Shown here: positions 34,767-43,704 of the stretch, piece by piece | How positions within the stretch are numbered: position 1 is the stretch's first letter | How the letters are laid out: every line of letters starts with the position of its first letter | DNA from: Pseudomonas sp. MWU15-20650 | GTDB taxonomy: Bacteria > Pseudomonadota > Gammaproteobacteria > Pseudomonadales > Pseudomonadaceae | Assembly: GCF_023242475.1 (NCBI RefSeq) | Contig: NZ_JALJFG010000030.1 | Coordinates: 1 to 64,000 of the forward strand | Length of the DNA: 64,000 nt | Direction: 5' to 3' | The notes under the pieces: model-generated | Told to the model about the DNA's origin: nothing | Seen by the model: the letters and a program-made list of their open reading frames with translations, nothing else | The model's database searches: none | Translations under genes and position numbers: made by a program

Positions 34767-35736
34767 GTCCATCACCCTGCACATACCCGAGCAGCGCAAG
34801 TCACTGGCCGAGGCAGCCCACAGCCTTGGGCTGAGCGCGCTGGATGTGAGGATGTTTTCACGCTTCTACGGGCTGGAGAGCTTCCCGCGCCAACCCGGCA
34901 CGGTGGATGACTTGATACGCCCGCTTCTGGAGCAATTCGTTGCCGCCCACCCCAACCTTGTCCCACGCATCCGCCACGTGGTGCATGCGCACACTGTGCC
35001 GACCCTGCGTCCTTTTCACGAGACCGGCAGGGCCCTGCTCGACGGGTGCGGGTTTGACCAAGACACCGAGTACTGCAGCCTGACGATGGGCCACTGTGCG
35101 ACCTCGTTGTCTGCCGTGGAATATGCCTGCAGCCGCCTCAAGGACGAGGAATATGCCTTGCTGTTGATCGGCGAGAAAGCCTTCCACCCCAAGGTAGAAC
35201 TGCTGGATGACACCACCATCATGGGTGAAGTCGGCTGTGCCGTGCTGCTCAGCCGATCAGGGGATCGCGCCAGGGTCATCGCCCGGTATAGCGAGCAGGC
35301 CGGCGAGTTCAGCCAACACAAGGGGAATGAGCCGAGAACCAACCCGGCATTCGCTGAGGCCTATTTCGCCTTCGTCAGCAATGCCATGCGCAGCGCCACG
35401 CAGCATTTCGACTGCGCCCTGCAAGCCCTGGACTGGATAGCCCCGCACAATGTCAACCTGTCCTCCTGGCAGAAAGTGGCCGATGAACTCGACATCCCAC
35501 GCACACGGGTCTTTCTGCAGAATGTTCCGCGCTACGGCCATTGTTTCGGCGCGGACCCTTACCTCAATCTCGCCGCCCTGATCCGTGGGCAACAGCTACC
35601 TCCCGGCGCCAAGGTGATGCTGGTCAGTGTCGGGATGGGGGCCACGTTTTCTTCGCTACTGCTTGAGCTACCCGCGGGCAATGAAATCCCGGTCTTTTGC
35701 AACCTCAAGCAATACCCGGATTTGAGGTCGACTTAA
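34750..35736 (+). CDS. KAS III-like ketosynthase
   Basis: 328 residues from the ATG at 34750 (AAAAGGGA site); an in-frame ATG at 34732 is the alternative. Candidate active residues are Cys116 (LTMGHCATSLSAVEY), His233 (IAPHNVNLSSWQKVADEL) and His264 (YGHCFGADPYLNL), which takes the place of the FabH Asn. No full-length partner precedes it, but the KAS-like fragment at 33458 lies two genes upstream. Confidence 0.8.
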   Translation: MLGHIESITLHIPEQRKSLAEAAHSLGLSALDVRMFSRFYGLESFPRQPGTVDDLIRPLLEQFVAAHPNLVPRIRHVVHAHTVPTLRPFHETGRALLDGCGFDQDTEYCSLTMGHCATSLSAVEYACSRLKDEEYALLLIGEKAFHPKVELLDDTTIMGEVGCAVLLSRSGDRARVIARYSEQAGEFSQHKGNEPRTNPAFAEAYFAFVSNAMRSATQHFDCALQALDWIAPHNVNLSSWQKVADELDIPRTRVFLQNVPRYGHCFGADPYLNLAALIRGQQLPPGAKVMLVSVGMGATFSSLLLELPAGNEIPVFCNLKQYPDLRST

Positions 35737-35776
35737 GTTAGCGCGTAGTTCTTCCTCTACGCGAACGCAACCACTT

Positions 35777-36895
35777 ATGAGCGATATCACCCGCTGCTAT
35801 CCCCAACTGTACGCGCTGTCAGAACGACTTCTTGCTGCCGGACAGCTCGCAGAAACCAATCTTGAGCAGGCGATTGCCTGCCTGGATCATGCGGAGCTCA
35901 AAAGCCTCGCTTGTATCGGTATACCTTCACGATTCAACCCTTGGGAAACACCGGCATTTTCCAATGTCGATTATTCCAGGCACCTGCAAATCATCGAGTA
36001 TCTGAGCCGAACGGACGCCAGTGCCATGATGCTGTTGCCGGGTGCATCCCTCAGTACCCGCGCGATTCTGACCCTGGGCAATGAACAGCAGCAGGCACGT
36101 TTTTTTGCCTGCTTTGAAGAACGCCCAACCTGGACATTCTTCGCCGTCACGGAGCCCCAGGTGGGTTCAGATGCGGGCGCGATCAATAGTGAACTCACCC
36201 ACGACGAACAGGGCTGGCGGCTCAATGGCACCAAAACACTGGTCGGGGCTGCCACACTGGCAAGCGCCGGCCTTGTGTTTGCGCGATATCTAAACAGCCA
36301 GCGACTGGTGATGGTGTTCCCCACTGAACGCGTACCTAGCCTGCGGCGTGATCCGCTGGGGGCCGTCGGCTTGGCCGGTGCCGGGTTGACGCGCCTGACG
36401 TTCAAGAACCATTGCGTCGCGCAGGAAGATATCCTGGGGCACGAGCGCCGCGAGCTCCTGCAAGGGCTCAACTCACTGAGCCTGGTGTTCGAACGTCATC
36501 GCCCCATGGTGTCGGCCATGGCCCTGGGCACGACATTTGGCCTGCTCACCGCCCTCGGCACGCGCACCCTGTCGAGCGTGGCACGACGTTGGGTCGCCCA
36601 GCAGTGGCGTACCTACCATGCGATCTTTCAGCAGATGCTCACCGTGGCAGACGGTTACAGCAACGGCCAGCATCAGCATGCCCTCACCAGCCAGCTCAAG
36701 CGCAATGCCACCCGACTGGTCGAGGACACCGCGTGCCACCTGCCCCATTGGCTGAACCGCGACGACTGGCTCGAAGATCACTTATTGCGCAAGCGCTATC
36801 GCGACAGCTTTGCTTTCGAATACATGGAAGGCACCAGCCATATCCACCTGCTCAATAGCTTCCGCCCGCCCGTAGCCCAAGGGGTAAGCCTGTGA
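35777..36895 (+). CDS. second acyl-CoA-dehydrogenase-like flavoenzyme
   Basis: 372 residues. FAVTEPQVGSDAGAINSELT and LNGTKTLVGAATLASAG mark the flavin/substrate region; FEYMEGTSHIHLL is the C-terminal pattern. It is a paralogue of the enzyme at 32334, with the same relaxed C-terminal sequence. Two oxidations, or one heteromeric enzyme, are possible. It overlaps the next gene by GTGA. Confidence 0.8.
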   Translation: MSDITRCYPQLYALSERLLAAGQLAETNLEQAIACLDHAELKSLACIGIPSRFNPWETPAFSNVDYSRHLQIIEYLSRTDASAMMLLPGASLSTRAILTLGNEQQQARFFACFEERPTWTFFAVTEPQVGSDAGAINSELTHDEQGWRLNGTKTLVGAATLASAGLVFARYLNSQRLVMVFPTERVPSLRRDPLGAVGLAGAGLTRLTFKNHCVAQEDILGHERRELLQGLNSLSLVFERHRPMVSAMALGTTFGLLTALGTRTLSSVARRWVAQQWRTYHAIFQQMLTVADGYSNGQHQHALTSQLKRNATRLVEDTACHLPHWLNRDDWLEDHLLRKRYRDSFAFEYMEGTSHIHLLNSFRPPVAQGVSL

Positions 36896-37746
36896 CTCTG
36901 TGCCTCGATCCCGCCGATATCGTGTTCCAGTCGTTTCATCAAACCGAAGCGCCCATGCCCGAGTGGGATGCCGACATCCCGCACTGGCGCTCTTATGTGC
37001 AGCATTTCTTCCAGGCCAACGGTGAGACGCTCAGCCCGCAGGATGATCAAGTGCAAGCGTGGGTTACCAGCCAGGAGCGCGCGTCCTTCAGCGATATGAT
37101 CGCCGCGCTGTTACCGCGACTGGCTGCGGTCATCGACACTGCGCGGGTCAAAACCGTATTGATGGCCCATTGGACGCCAGACCTGCACATGGGCAGTTCG
37201 GTAGTGAATGCCGCCATCCATCAACTGGGGCTTCGCGCGTGCCTGGCATTGGCCATCAGCGACCGCGGCCCGGACGCAGCCCTGTTCGCCCTGGACGGCC
37301 TCAATGACTGCCTGGCTGGTAAAGACGAGGACGGCCTGTTGCTGATTGCCGAGCAGAAAAGCCTGATGTATGCGTCAAAACTGATGGCCGGCCTGCAACC
37401 GCAAAACAACGCTTGCGTTTGCCTGCTGAACAAACAGCAGCGGGGATTACGTTACCGAGGCTTGCGCCGCGTGCCCCTGGCACAGTGGTCCAATGAGACG
37501 CTTATGCACGCTGTCGGGCAGTTGGGACTGGCCAAGGAGCGCCTGACCCTGATTGGCCCTGCCGGGCGCCTGGAGGCCGCGCATGCCGGCGTGCGCTCTT
37601 ATGCCAGCGACCCCCATTTGCTGTGCGCGGCCCCATTCGTAGCCCTGCGCACCCTCTGGGAGCCACAACGTGATTACCTGCTGATCAGCGAAAATGACAA
37701 CGGTATCAGCCTGTGCGGACTCGCAGCCGAGGAAGGCCCACGATGA
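36892..37746 (+). CDS. second KAS III-like partner lacking the catalytic Cys
   Basis: 284 residues from a GTG start overlapping the preceding stop. VLMAHWTPDLHMGSSVVN and LALAISDRGPDAALFALDG are close to the protein at 25055. The Cys position is Arg125, and the later active-site His is not visible. It is followed with a 4-base overlap by an intact KAS (37743). The pair repeats the arrangement at 25055/25953. Confidence 0.7.
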   Translation: MTLCLDPADIVFQSFHQTEAPMPEWDADIPHWRSYVQHFFQANGETLSPQDDQVQAWVTSQERASFSDMIAALLPRLAAVIDTARVKTVLMAHWTPDLHMGSSVVNAAIHQLGLRACLALAISDRGPDAALFALDGLNDCLAGKDEDGLLLIAEQKSLMYASKLMAGLQPQNNACVCLLNKQQRGLRYRGLRRVPLAQWSNETLMHAVGQLGLAKERLTLIGPAGRLEAAHAGVRSYASDPHLLCAAPFVALRTLWEPQRDYLLISENDNGISLCGLAAEEGPR

Positions 37747-38690
37747 ACATCGCCTCACTGGCCACCTACATTCCACCCGCCCGAGTGCCCCTCGACCTGG
37801 TCGTCGCGCATCGCGGCGGCAACCCGTCGGAAGCCCGGACATTTGCTCAGCTGTTCGGTATGCGGCAGGCGGCAACCCTGGCCGATGATGAGAGCGCCGA
37901 AGGCTGTTTCCATACCTTACTGCAGCAACTGGGTGAAAGCCTGGATGAAGGCGAGAACGTTGACGCCGTCATCTTGGCCCAGGGCTTACCAGCACCGTCC
38001 TTGCGCCAAAGCGTCAACCTGGCATCGCTGCGCCAACGCTCAACGTTCATCGCTGCAGATGCGCCCCTGCTGACCCTCAACCAACAAAACTGCGCCACGT
38101 TGTTCTGGGGGTTGCGCCTGGCCGAGCAGTTGCTCGCAAGCGGCAAGCATCGCTGTGTGGCGCTGCTGGTGGGCGATACGTTGGCCGACTTTGACCTGGC
38201 CGAGCGCTATATCCCTGGCTGCACAATGATCGCCGACGGATTTGCGGCCGCCCTGCTCAAGCCGGGTGGTGGTCAACGCCGGGTGTCAGGCATCCAGTGT
38301 TTTTATCATCCAGGATTCTGGCAAGGCCTGGACGGTACACGCGAAGACACCAAACGTTTCTATCAGTCCCACAACCATTTGGTCGAGCATGCGCTGGCGT
38401 CCTACCCCGAGGACATGCGCTCACGTGCCTGGCTGCTGCCACACAATATCAACCGTCTCAGTTGGCAAACCTGGCTGCGGCACCCAGGAAATCGCGACCA
38501 TTCGGTGGCAACGGACCTGCTCGGTGAATGCGGGCATTGTTATGCCGCAGACCCTCTGCTACTGCTTGAGCGCTACGCCCCTCAGGATACCGGCCGCCCT
38601 GCTCTGCTGCTGTCGGTGGGCCTGGGCGGCTGGGTCGGTTGCGCTGCCATTACCTCAGACGCCTTACCGGAGACAGCCCATGTCCAGTAA
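37743..38690 (+). CDS. KAS III-like ketosynthase, catalytic subunit
   Basis: 315 residues. Cys117 (LNQQNCATLFWGLRLAEQ), His234 (WLLPHNINRLSWQTW) and His265 (CGHCYAADPLLLLER) form the presumed Cys-His-His set. It is coupled to the inactive-looking partner upstream and overlaps the P450 by 11 bases. It is one of four intact KAS III-like genes in the island. Confidence 0.8.
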   Translation: MNIASLATYIPPARVPLDLVVAHRGGNPSEARTFAQLFGMRQAATLADDESAEGCFHTLLQQLGESLDEGENVDAVILAQGLPAPSLRQSVNLASLRQRSTFIAADAPLLTLNQQNCATLFWGLRLAEQLLASGKHRCVALLVGDTLADFDLAERYIPGCTMIADGFAAALLKPGGGQRRVSGIQCFYHPGFWQGLDGTREDTKRFYQSHNHLVEHALASYPEDMRSRAWLLPHNINRLSWQTWLRHPGNRDHSVATDLLGECGHCYAADPLLLLERYAPQDTGRPALLLSVGLGGWVGCAAITSDALPETAHVQ

Positions 38691-39987
38691 CTCCAGCGCT
38701 ATTGCGATCGTAAAACCGTCCGCAGCCAAATACGCGCAACTGGGCTTCCTGAAAATTGCTGAAAGTGCCTGTCGCCAGCACGGGGATAAGGTCTGGATCG
38801 GTGAAGAAAAGGCAGCCGTGCTGCTCCTGGCAGGTGCTCGTCATATCCGCTTTTTCCTTGAGAACGAAAGCAGCTTTCACAAGGAACTCGAAAATGGCAC
38901 CTCGGTCAGGCGACTACTGCTGGGCCAATCGCTGATCACCGCAAGAGAGGGTGAAGAGTGGTACCTGGCCAGAAAGTTGACTGCCCCGCTGGTCAATCCT
39001 AAATCGGTGCTGCTCAAGCAGGGCACCCAACTCTCCGCACAGTGGCTGGTGGAGGCGCTGCAGGCCCCGGAAAAGAACTCGGTGCAGGAAATCTGCCTGC
39101 AGTGGGCACTGATGTGCGTTGCCCACGGATTCGCCGGTTCAACGCTTGACCCTATGCAGCTCGACAGCCTGATCAATCACTTCCGCAAAATCTACCTGCA
39201 GCTGATTATCGCTGAGCGGACCGAGGATTATGCCGTGTTAAGTCAACACCCGGCCCTGACGGCGTTTCGTGAGGAACTTGAGTCAATGATCGGGCCGTTG
39301 ATCACCGGCGACGGCGGCGGGAACGTCGATATGCTCCAGCGCTTTTGCCAGGCACTGGATATCAATGCTCACCCGCAGGAACGGGAACGGGCGATCAGCC
39401 TGTTGCTGGGCAACCTGATCGCCAGCGTGGATAACACCGGGATTGCGCTGCTTTGGTGCCTGACCCATCTGTCCCAACACCCCCATTACCAGGATCAAGT
39501 CCGCGAAGAGTCCCGCCACGGAACGCGCGACATGGCCAGCGCCATCGTCAAGGAATCATTGCGCCTTACACCCGTGACCGCCTTTTTCGAGCGCACCACC
39601 CTGGGCCCTCTGGAGATCGATGGCGCCGTGGTTCCGGCCGGCACCAAAGTGCTGTTTTCCCCCTGGTTGATCCATCGTGACGCCTCTTACTGGCCAGAGC
39701 CCCTGAGCTTCCGGCCCGAACGCTTTCTTGAGGGCCGGAAGATTGCACGGGAGCATTTTGTGCCCTTCAGCGTGGGTAAGCGTAACTGCGTAGGCATGGC
39801 GCTCGCACTGGACCAACTCACCACGGCCATTGAGACGCTGTGCAGCCAATGTCACTTCGTCCTGGCGCCATCCACTGCCCCCGCTGCGCTCACACCGCTG
39901 TATGGACTGAACGTGATGCCCAGGGGCGCTATCTGTTTCACCCTCGAATCCGTAGGCAAGGTCACACAGCATGAATGCATCGCCTAA
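38680..39987 (+). CDS. cytochrome P450
   Basis: 435 residues. The heme loop is FVPFSVGKRNCVGMALA with the thiolate Cys370. ExxR is Glu292-Arg295 (KESLRL). The I-helix reads LIASVDNTGIALLW: the usual acid-Thr pair is replaced by Asp-Asn-Thr. It would hydroxylate, desaturate or couple an intermediate. No dedicated ferredoxin is encoded nearby, so reducing partners come from elsewhere. It overlaps the next gene by 17 bases. Confidence 0.93.
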   Translation: MSSNSSAIAIVKPSAAKYAQLGFLKIAESACRQHGDKVWIGEEKAAVLLLAGARHIRFFLENESSFHKELENGTSVRRLLLGQSLITAREGEEWYLARKLTAPLVNPKSVLLKQGTQLSAQWLVEALQAPEKNSVQEICLQWALMCVAHGFAGSTLDPMQLDSLINHFRKIYLQLIIAERTEDYAVLSQHPALTAFREELESMIGPLITGDGGGNVDMLQRFCQALDINAHPQERERAISLLLGNLIASVDNTGIALLWCLTHLSQHPHYQDQVREESRHGTRDMASAIVKESLRLTPVTAFFERTTLGPLEIDGAVVPAGTKVLFSPWLIHRDASYWPEPLSFRPERFLEGRKIAREHFVPFSVGKRNCVGMALALDQLTTAIETLCSQCHFVLAPSTAPAALTPLYGLNVMPRGAICFTLESVGKVTQHECIA

Positions 39988-41041
39988 CCTGGCGGGAGAT
40001 ACCCTCCCGCACCTGAGCGTGTTTTGTTTTTCAGACGTGGCCCGGGACAGCTTTGCAGAAAAGTATGAACAGTTGCTGAGCACCGCCAGGCTGGCGGATG
40101 AGCTCAACTTTCATGCTATCTGGACGCCTGAACGACACTTCCATACTTTCGGCGGGATGTTTCCTAATCCGTCCGTAATGAGCGCCGCGTTGGCCGCCAG
40201 TACACAACGTATCGCGATCCGCGCAGGCAGCGTGGTGTTGCCCTTGCATGATCCGCTGCGCGTCGCTGAAGAGTGGGCGTTGGTGGATAACCTTTCGCGC
40301 GGCCGAGTCGGCGTCGCCTTTTCGGCGGGCTGGCAACGCAATGATTTCGTGCTCAATGCGCAGAATTACCGGGCACGTCACGAAGTGCTCTTCTCCTCCC
40401 TGGAGCAGGTTCAGGCTCTGTGGCGCGGCGAACCCGTGACGCGCCACGAACTGTCCTTTGCGGGCCATGCGGAACCGGTCACGCTGCAAACCTGGCCGCC
40501 CGCCTATCAAGCTGAAATGCCGGTTTGGGTCACGACAGGGAGTAATCCCTTGCTGTTCAGCGAGGCCGGAAAACGCGGCCTGAATGTACTGACCCACCTG
40601 GTTTCACAAACCCGCGAACAACTGCAGGAAAACTGCGCCAGCTATCGCCTCGCTCGCCGGGACGCCGGGTTGGATCCGGCGGGCGGCACGGTCACGCTGA
40701 TGATGCATACCCAGGCTGGCGAGGATCGGGAAGCGCTGCTGCCACGCCTACGGCCAGCCCTGACAGGCTACCTGCGCGCGTTTATGCAGCTGTCTGACAA
40801 CCTCAATGCGCCCTCGGCGCGTGATCAACAGACAACAGGAAAAAAACAGGACTACGCGCTTAAATGGGGCGTGGAAAAGTACCTTAACCACTACGGCCTG
40901 TTTGGCTCTGCCGTCGAGTGCCTGGAGCAGTTGACACAGCTCAAGCGTGAGGGCATCGATGAGGTGGCGGGGCTGGTGGACTTCGGCATGCCTCAGGACA
41001 GCGTTGAAACAACCCTACGCACACTGGCGACATTACTGTGA
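39971..41041 (+). CDS. luciferase-like (LLM) FMN-dependent monooxygenase
   Basis: 356 residues of the bacterial-luciferase TIM-barrel family, of the natural-product subgroup (MupA/Atu3640-like, TIGR04020-like): LSVFCFSDVARDSFAEKY, WTPERHFHTFGGMFPNPSV, SVVLPLHDPLRVAEEWALVD and VGVAFSAGWQRNDF. It uses FMNH2 from a separate reductase and O2, giving oxygenation of a thioester or amine substrate. It is probably a tailoring or chain-cleaving step. Confidence 0.88.
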   Translation: MNASPNLAGDTLPHLSVFCFSDVARDSFAEKYEQLLSTARLADELNFHAIWTPERHFHTFGGMFPNPSVMSAALAASTQRIAIRAGSVVLPLHDPLRVAEEWALVDNLSRGRVGVAFSAGWQRNDFVLNAQNYRARHEVLFSSLEQVQALWRGEPVTRHELSFAGHAEPVTLQTWPPAYQAEMPVWVTTGSNPLLFSEAGKRGLNVLTHLVSQTREQLQENCASYRLARRDAGLDPAGGTVTLMMHTQAGEDREALLPRLRPALTGYLRAFMQLSDNLNAPSARDQQTTGKKQDYALKWGVEKYLNHYGLFGSAVECLEQLTQLKREGIDEVAGLVDFGMPQDSVETTLRTLATLL

Positions 41042-41055
41042 AATATGGAGGCGAT

Positions 41056-41721
41056 ATGAATACCATGAAACCCCTGAAACTGCTGCTTGCCGTGCTGGCC
41101 ACCACGACCAGTTACGCTGCGCTGGCCGCAGAAAAAACCTTCCCGTTGACCGCCTTCAGCAGCGTTGAGGTCCAACAGGGCATCAACCTGTCGATCAAAT
41201 GCGCCGCGACACCGTCGATGGTGGTCTCGGGCGCTGCGCAGGCGCTGGACAAACTCCAGGTCAGCACCAACGACAAAGCGCTATTGCTCGTCAATGCTGC
41301 CGCTGAAGATGATCGCTTCGGTTCGCGGACGCTGGATATCACGCTGTACACCAGTACTCCACTGACGGGACTGACAGGCAAGGCTGGGGTAAAAATCGTG
41401 GCGCCCGCCTGTGCCGTCGATCAGGCCAAGCTAGCCGTTGCCGGCAGCATGGGCGCAGACATCCAAGTCGAGGGCAAGACCCACGAGCTGAAGCTTGACC
41501 TCGCCATGGGCGGCACCTTCAACAAGAAACCGCAGCCCTTCACCGCGAAGGTGGCGAATGTACGCATGAGCATGGGCGCGGAATCTTCCCTGTGCGGTAT
41601 TCCCCAGATCAACGGGAGCCTGTCTGCCGGCGCCAAGGTGTCTGTCAGCCCAACGGCTCAGGTCGATACCGGCGCCACAGGCACTTTTGGCAGCGACGTT
41701 TCAACCTCGGGTTGTTCCTGA
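41056..41721 (+). CDS. secreted GIN-domain (DUF2807-like) protein
   Basis: 221 residues with a GGAGG site and a signal peptide (LLLAVLATTTSYAALA). The mature part is beta-rich: FSSVEVQQGINLSIKC, ALLLVNAAAED, then a run of short strands ending STSGCS. This resembles putative head-GIN/adhesin-type DUF2807 domains. Its place as the last gene of the biosynthetic operon is unexpected; it could bind or store the product outside the cell. Its 3' end overlaps the convergent PPTase gene by 64 bases. Confidence 0.65.
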   Translation: MNTMKPLKLLLAVLATTTSYAALAAEKTFPLTAFSSVEVQQGINLSIKCAATPSMVVSGAAQALDKLQVSTNDKALLLVNAAAEDDRFGSRTLDITLYTSTPLTGLTGKAGVKIVAPACAVDQAKLAVAGSMGADIQVEGKTHELKLDLAMGGTFNKKPQPFTAKVANVRMSMGAESSLCGIPQINGSLSAGAKVSVSPTAQVDTGATGTFGSDVSTSGCS

Positions 41722-42434
41722 GCAGCAGGGCTCAACCGGCCATCCTCCGTTTGATGGCAGCCTAGCTGCCATCGGATTGAGGGCTGTTGCGGCGCAGGGA
41801 TCGCGCCATAAGCCAGGCAAAAACGTGCTGGCCCGTTCACCTGGCAATAATGAACCTGCCCATGGCTGACAGGTGGTTCGACCATGACCTGCGCCACCCC
41901 ACTCTCCCCCTGCGGGGGGATGACACAAAAACTGGCCAGCGATCGGGTTAACCCCGTCCCACAGGCCTTCAGCCAGGCTTCCTTCAGACTCCAGAGCTGG
42001 GTAAAACGCGTGAGGTAGTTGGCTTCGTCAAGCGCCAGCCAACGTTGCTCTTGCGGGTGAAAAAAACGCTGGGCGATGGCTTTTTTAGCCGCGACTTTGC
42101 CGCTGACCTGTTCCAGGTCAACCCCGACTTCATGGTCCCGGCACAGCGCGATGGCGGCCGAATGACCGCTATGGCTCAAGTTGAAACGCAACCAGGCGTG
42201 CTCGGGCAACCAGGGCTTGCCGGTAGCGGCTCGGGCAATGCTTACGTGCTCGACCGGGATCGCCAAGTACGCGGCCAGCACCTGGTGCAGCCAACGTTGG
42301 GCCTGTTGGCGCACCGTCACCTGCGCGGGCACCTCGTCAAAATGCCGCAGCAGGCAGATGCCCACGCCCTCGATCAACTCAGGCAGGGGACTGCAGCGGT
42401 AAATTGATGGTGACTTTGCAACCGGTCTGCTCAT
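41658..42434 (-). CDS. Sfp-type 4'-phosphopantetheinyl transferase
   Basis: About 258 residues. Motifs GVDLEQVSGKVA (Mg-binding GxDxE) and LWSLKEAWLKACG (WxxKEA) define the Sfp group; FNLSHSGHSAAIAL precedes them. It converts apo carrier proteins, here the island's three ACPs, to the holo form. The start is uncertain: ATG 42434, or TTG/GTG codons near 42377 and 42365 just after the kinase stop, where the conserved sequence begins. Its last ~80 codons are Pro/Gln-rich. It is the last gene of the exporter-regulator operon. Confidence 0.88.
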   Translation of the reverse strand: MSRPVAKSPSIYRCSPLPELIEGVGICLLRHFDEVPAQVTVRQQAQRWLHQVLAAYLAIPVEHVSIARAATGKPWLPEHAWLRFNLSHSGHSAAIALCRDHEVGVDLEQVSGKVAAKKAIAQRFFHPQEQRWLALDEANYLTRFTQLWSLKEAWLKACGTGLTRSLASFCVIPPQGESGVAQVMVEPPVSHGQVHYCQVNGPARFCLAYGAIPAPQQPSIRWQLGCHQTEDGRLSPAAQEQPEVETSLPKVPVAPVST

Positions 42435-43704
42435 GGCGATTTTCCAGGGACAAGTAACCGCCATGGCTTTCAGCAATTTGCCGGCACAAAATCAGGCCGA
42501 TGCCGGTGCCATTGGGTTTGGTGGTATAGAACGGCACGAACAGGTTTTTCGGATTAGTCAGCCCCACGCCATGATCAAGGATGGTGATCAATAAGCGCCC
42601 TTTTTCCTCTGTCCATTCGATATCGATCGTGTCAGCGCTGCTGCCCATCGACTCATCGGCGTTTTTGATCAGGTTGATCAGCAACTGATGGATCTGGACC
42701 CGATCCAGGCTGGCCATCAACGGTCGCGGCCCGTTCAGGGTAATCACACGGTGGGAGAACAGCAGCGGCAGCTCGGCCACCAGGGCCGTCAAATCCACCC
42801 GTTCCTTCAGCGCCGGTGCCAGTTTGCCCAACTGCCTGTAGCTGCTGATAAACGCGATCAACTCGAGGGCACGCCGATTGATCAGATCGATGCCCTCGGT
42901 GAACCCGGGAGGCAGGTTGTCAGCGTGATGCCGGTAGTGTTGTTGCAACATTTGGCTGATGGAGGCGATGGGACTGAGGGAGTTGTTGATTTCGTGACTG
43001 ATCACACGCAACAGGTCCTGCCAGGCTTTCTGCTCTTCCTGACGCAACATGTCGTCAACGTCACTGACAAACAACAGTACGTTCTGCACGCCATCCACCA
43101 TGTAGGTGTCACTGGTCACCTTATAGCGCCCGGGCCGTCCTTCGTGATCGGACACCACCGGGTGTTCGGTATTGGCATTGTGTAAAAGGTTATCCAGTTG
43201 CCAGGTACTGGCCGTGTCGCCAATCAACTTTTCCAGGGAGGTGCCCAACATGCGCGAGGCGGCGCTGTTACACCAGATCAGGCGATGGTTGGCGTCCAGG
43301 GCATAAATAGCAACCGTGATATTGGAGATCACTTTTTGCAGCAGGAAATCCATCTCCCGCTGTTGCTGGCGGTGGCGCGACAACTGACCGGAAATATCAT
43401 TGATCTGCTCGATAACACCCTCGAAAGCCCCCGCCCCAGTGGTCACTCCACGTAGGCTGAAGTCTTCCTGCTCCACCGCTTCCAGCAAGTTGGAGATGAC
43501 GTTGATTTTATAAAGCAGTTGCTGAAAAAAGTGATAGCAGAAATAAACCATCGTCACGCACAGCACAAACAGCGTGAAGAACTTAAGGTAGATCGACTGC
43601 TCCGGAAAAAGCCAAAGCAGCACGTAAGCAACAATTCCACCGATCGGCGCGAGACTGCACAGCAGCAGATGACGTATTTCAAAAGAATGGAAAAACTTAC
43701 TCAT
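42379..43704 (-). CDS. NtrY-like sensor histidine kinase
   Basis: 441 residues. Two membrane helices (about 12-30 and 38-60) are followed by a PAS domain (about 130-240), a HisKA box VISHEINNSLSPIASISQML with the phosphorylated His and a HATPase domain (LINLIKNADES, DHGVGL, GTGIGLILCRQI). It has no large periplasmic loop, so it probably senses a membrane or cytoplasmic signal. It overlaps the response-regulator gene by 8 bases and is its cognate kinase. Confidence 0.92.
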   Translation of the reverse strand: MSKFFHSFEIRHLLLCSLAPIGGIVAYVLLWLFPEQSIYLKFFTLFVLCVTMVYFCYHFFQQLLYKINVISNLLEAVEQEDFSLRGVTTGAGAFEGVIEQINDISGQLSRHRQQQREMDFLLQKVISNITVAIYALDANHRLIWCNSAASRMLGTSLEKLIGDTASTWQLDNLLHNANTEHPVVSDHEGRPGRYKVTSDTYMVDGVQNVLLFVSDVDDMLRQEEQKAWQDLLRVISHEINNSLSPIASISQMLQQHYRHHADNLPPGFTEGIDLINRRALELIAFISSYRQLGKLAPALKERVDLTALVAELPLLFSHRVITLNGPRPLMASLDRVQIHQLLINLIKNADESMGSSADTIDIEWTEEKGRLLITILDHGVGLTNPKNLFVPFYTTKPNGTGIGLILCRQIAESHGGYLSLENRHEQTGCKVTINLPLQSPA

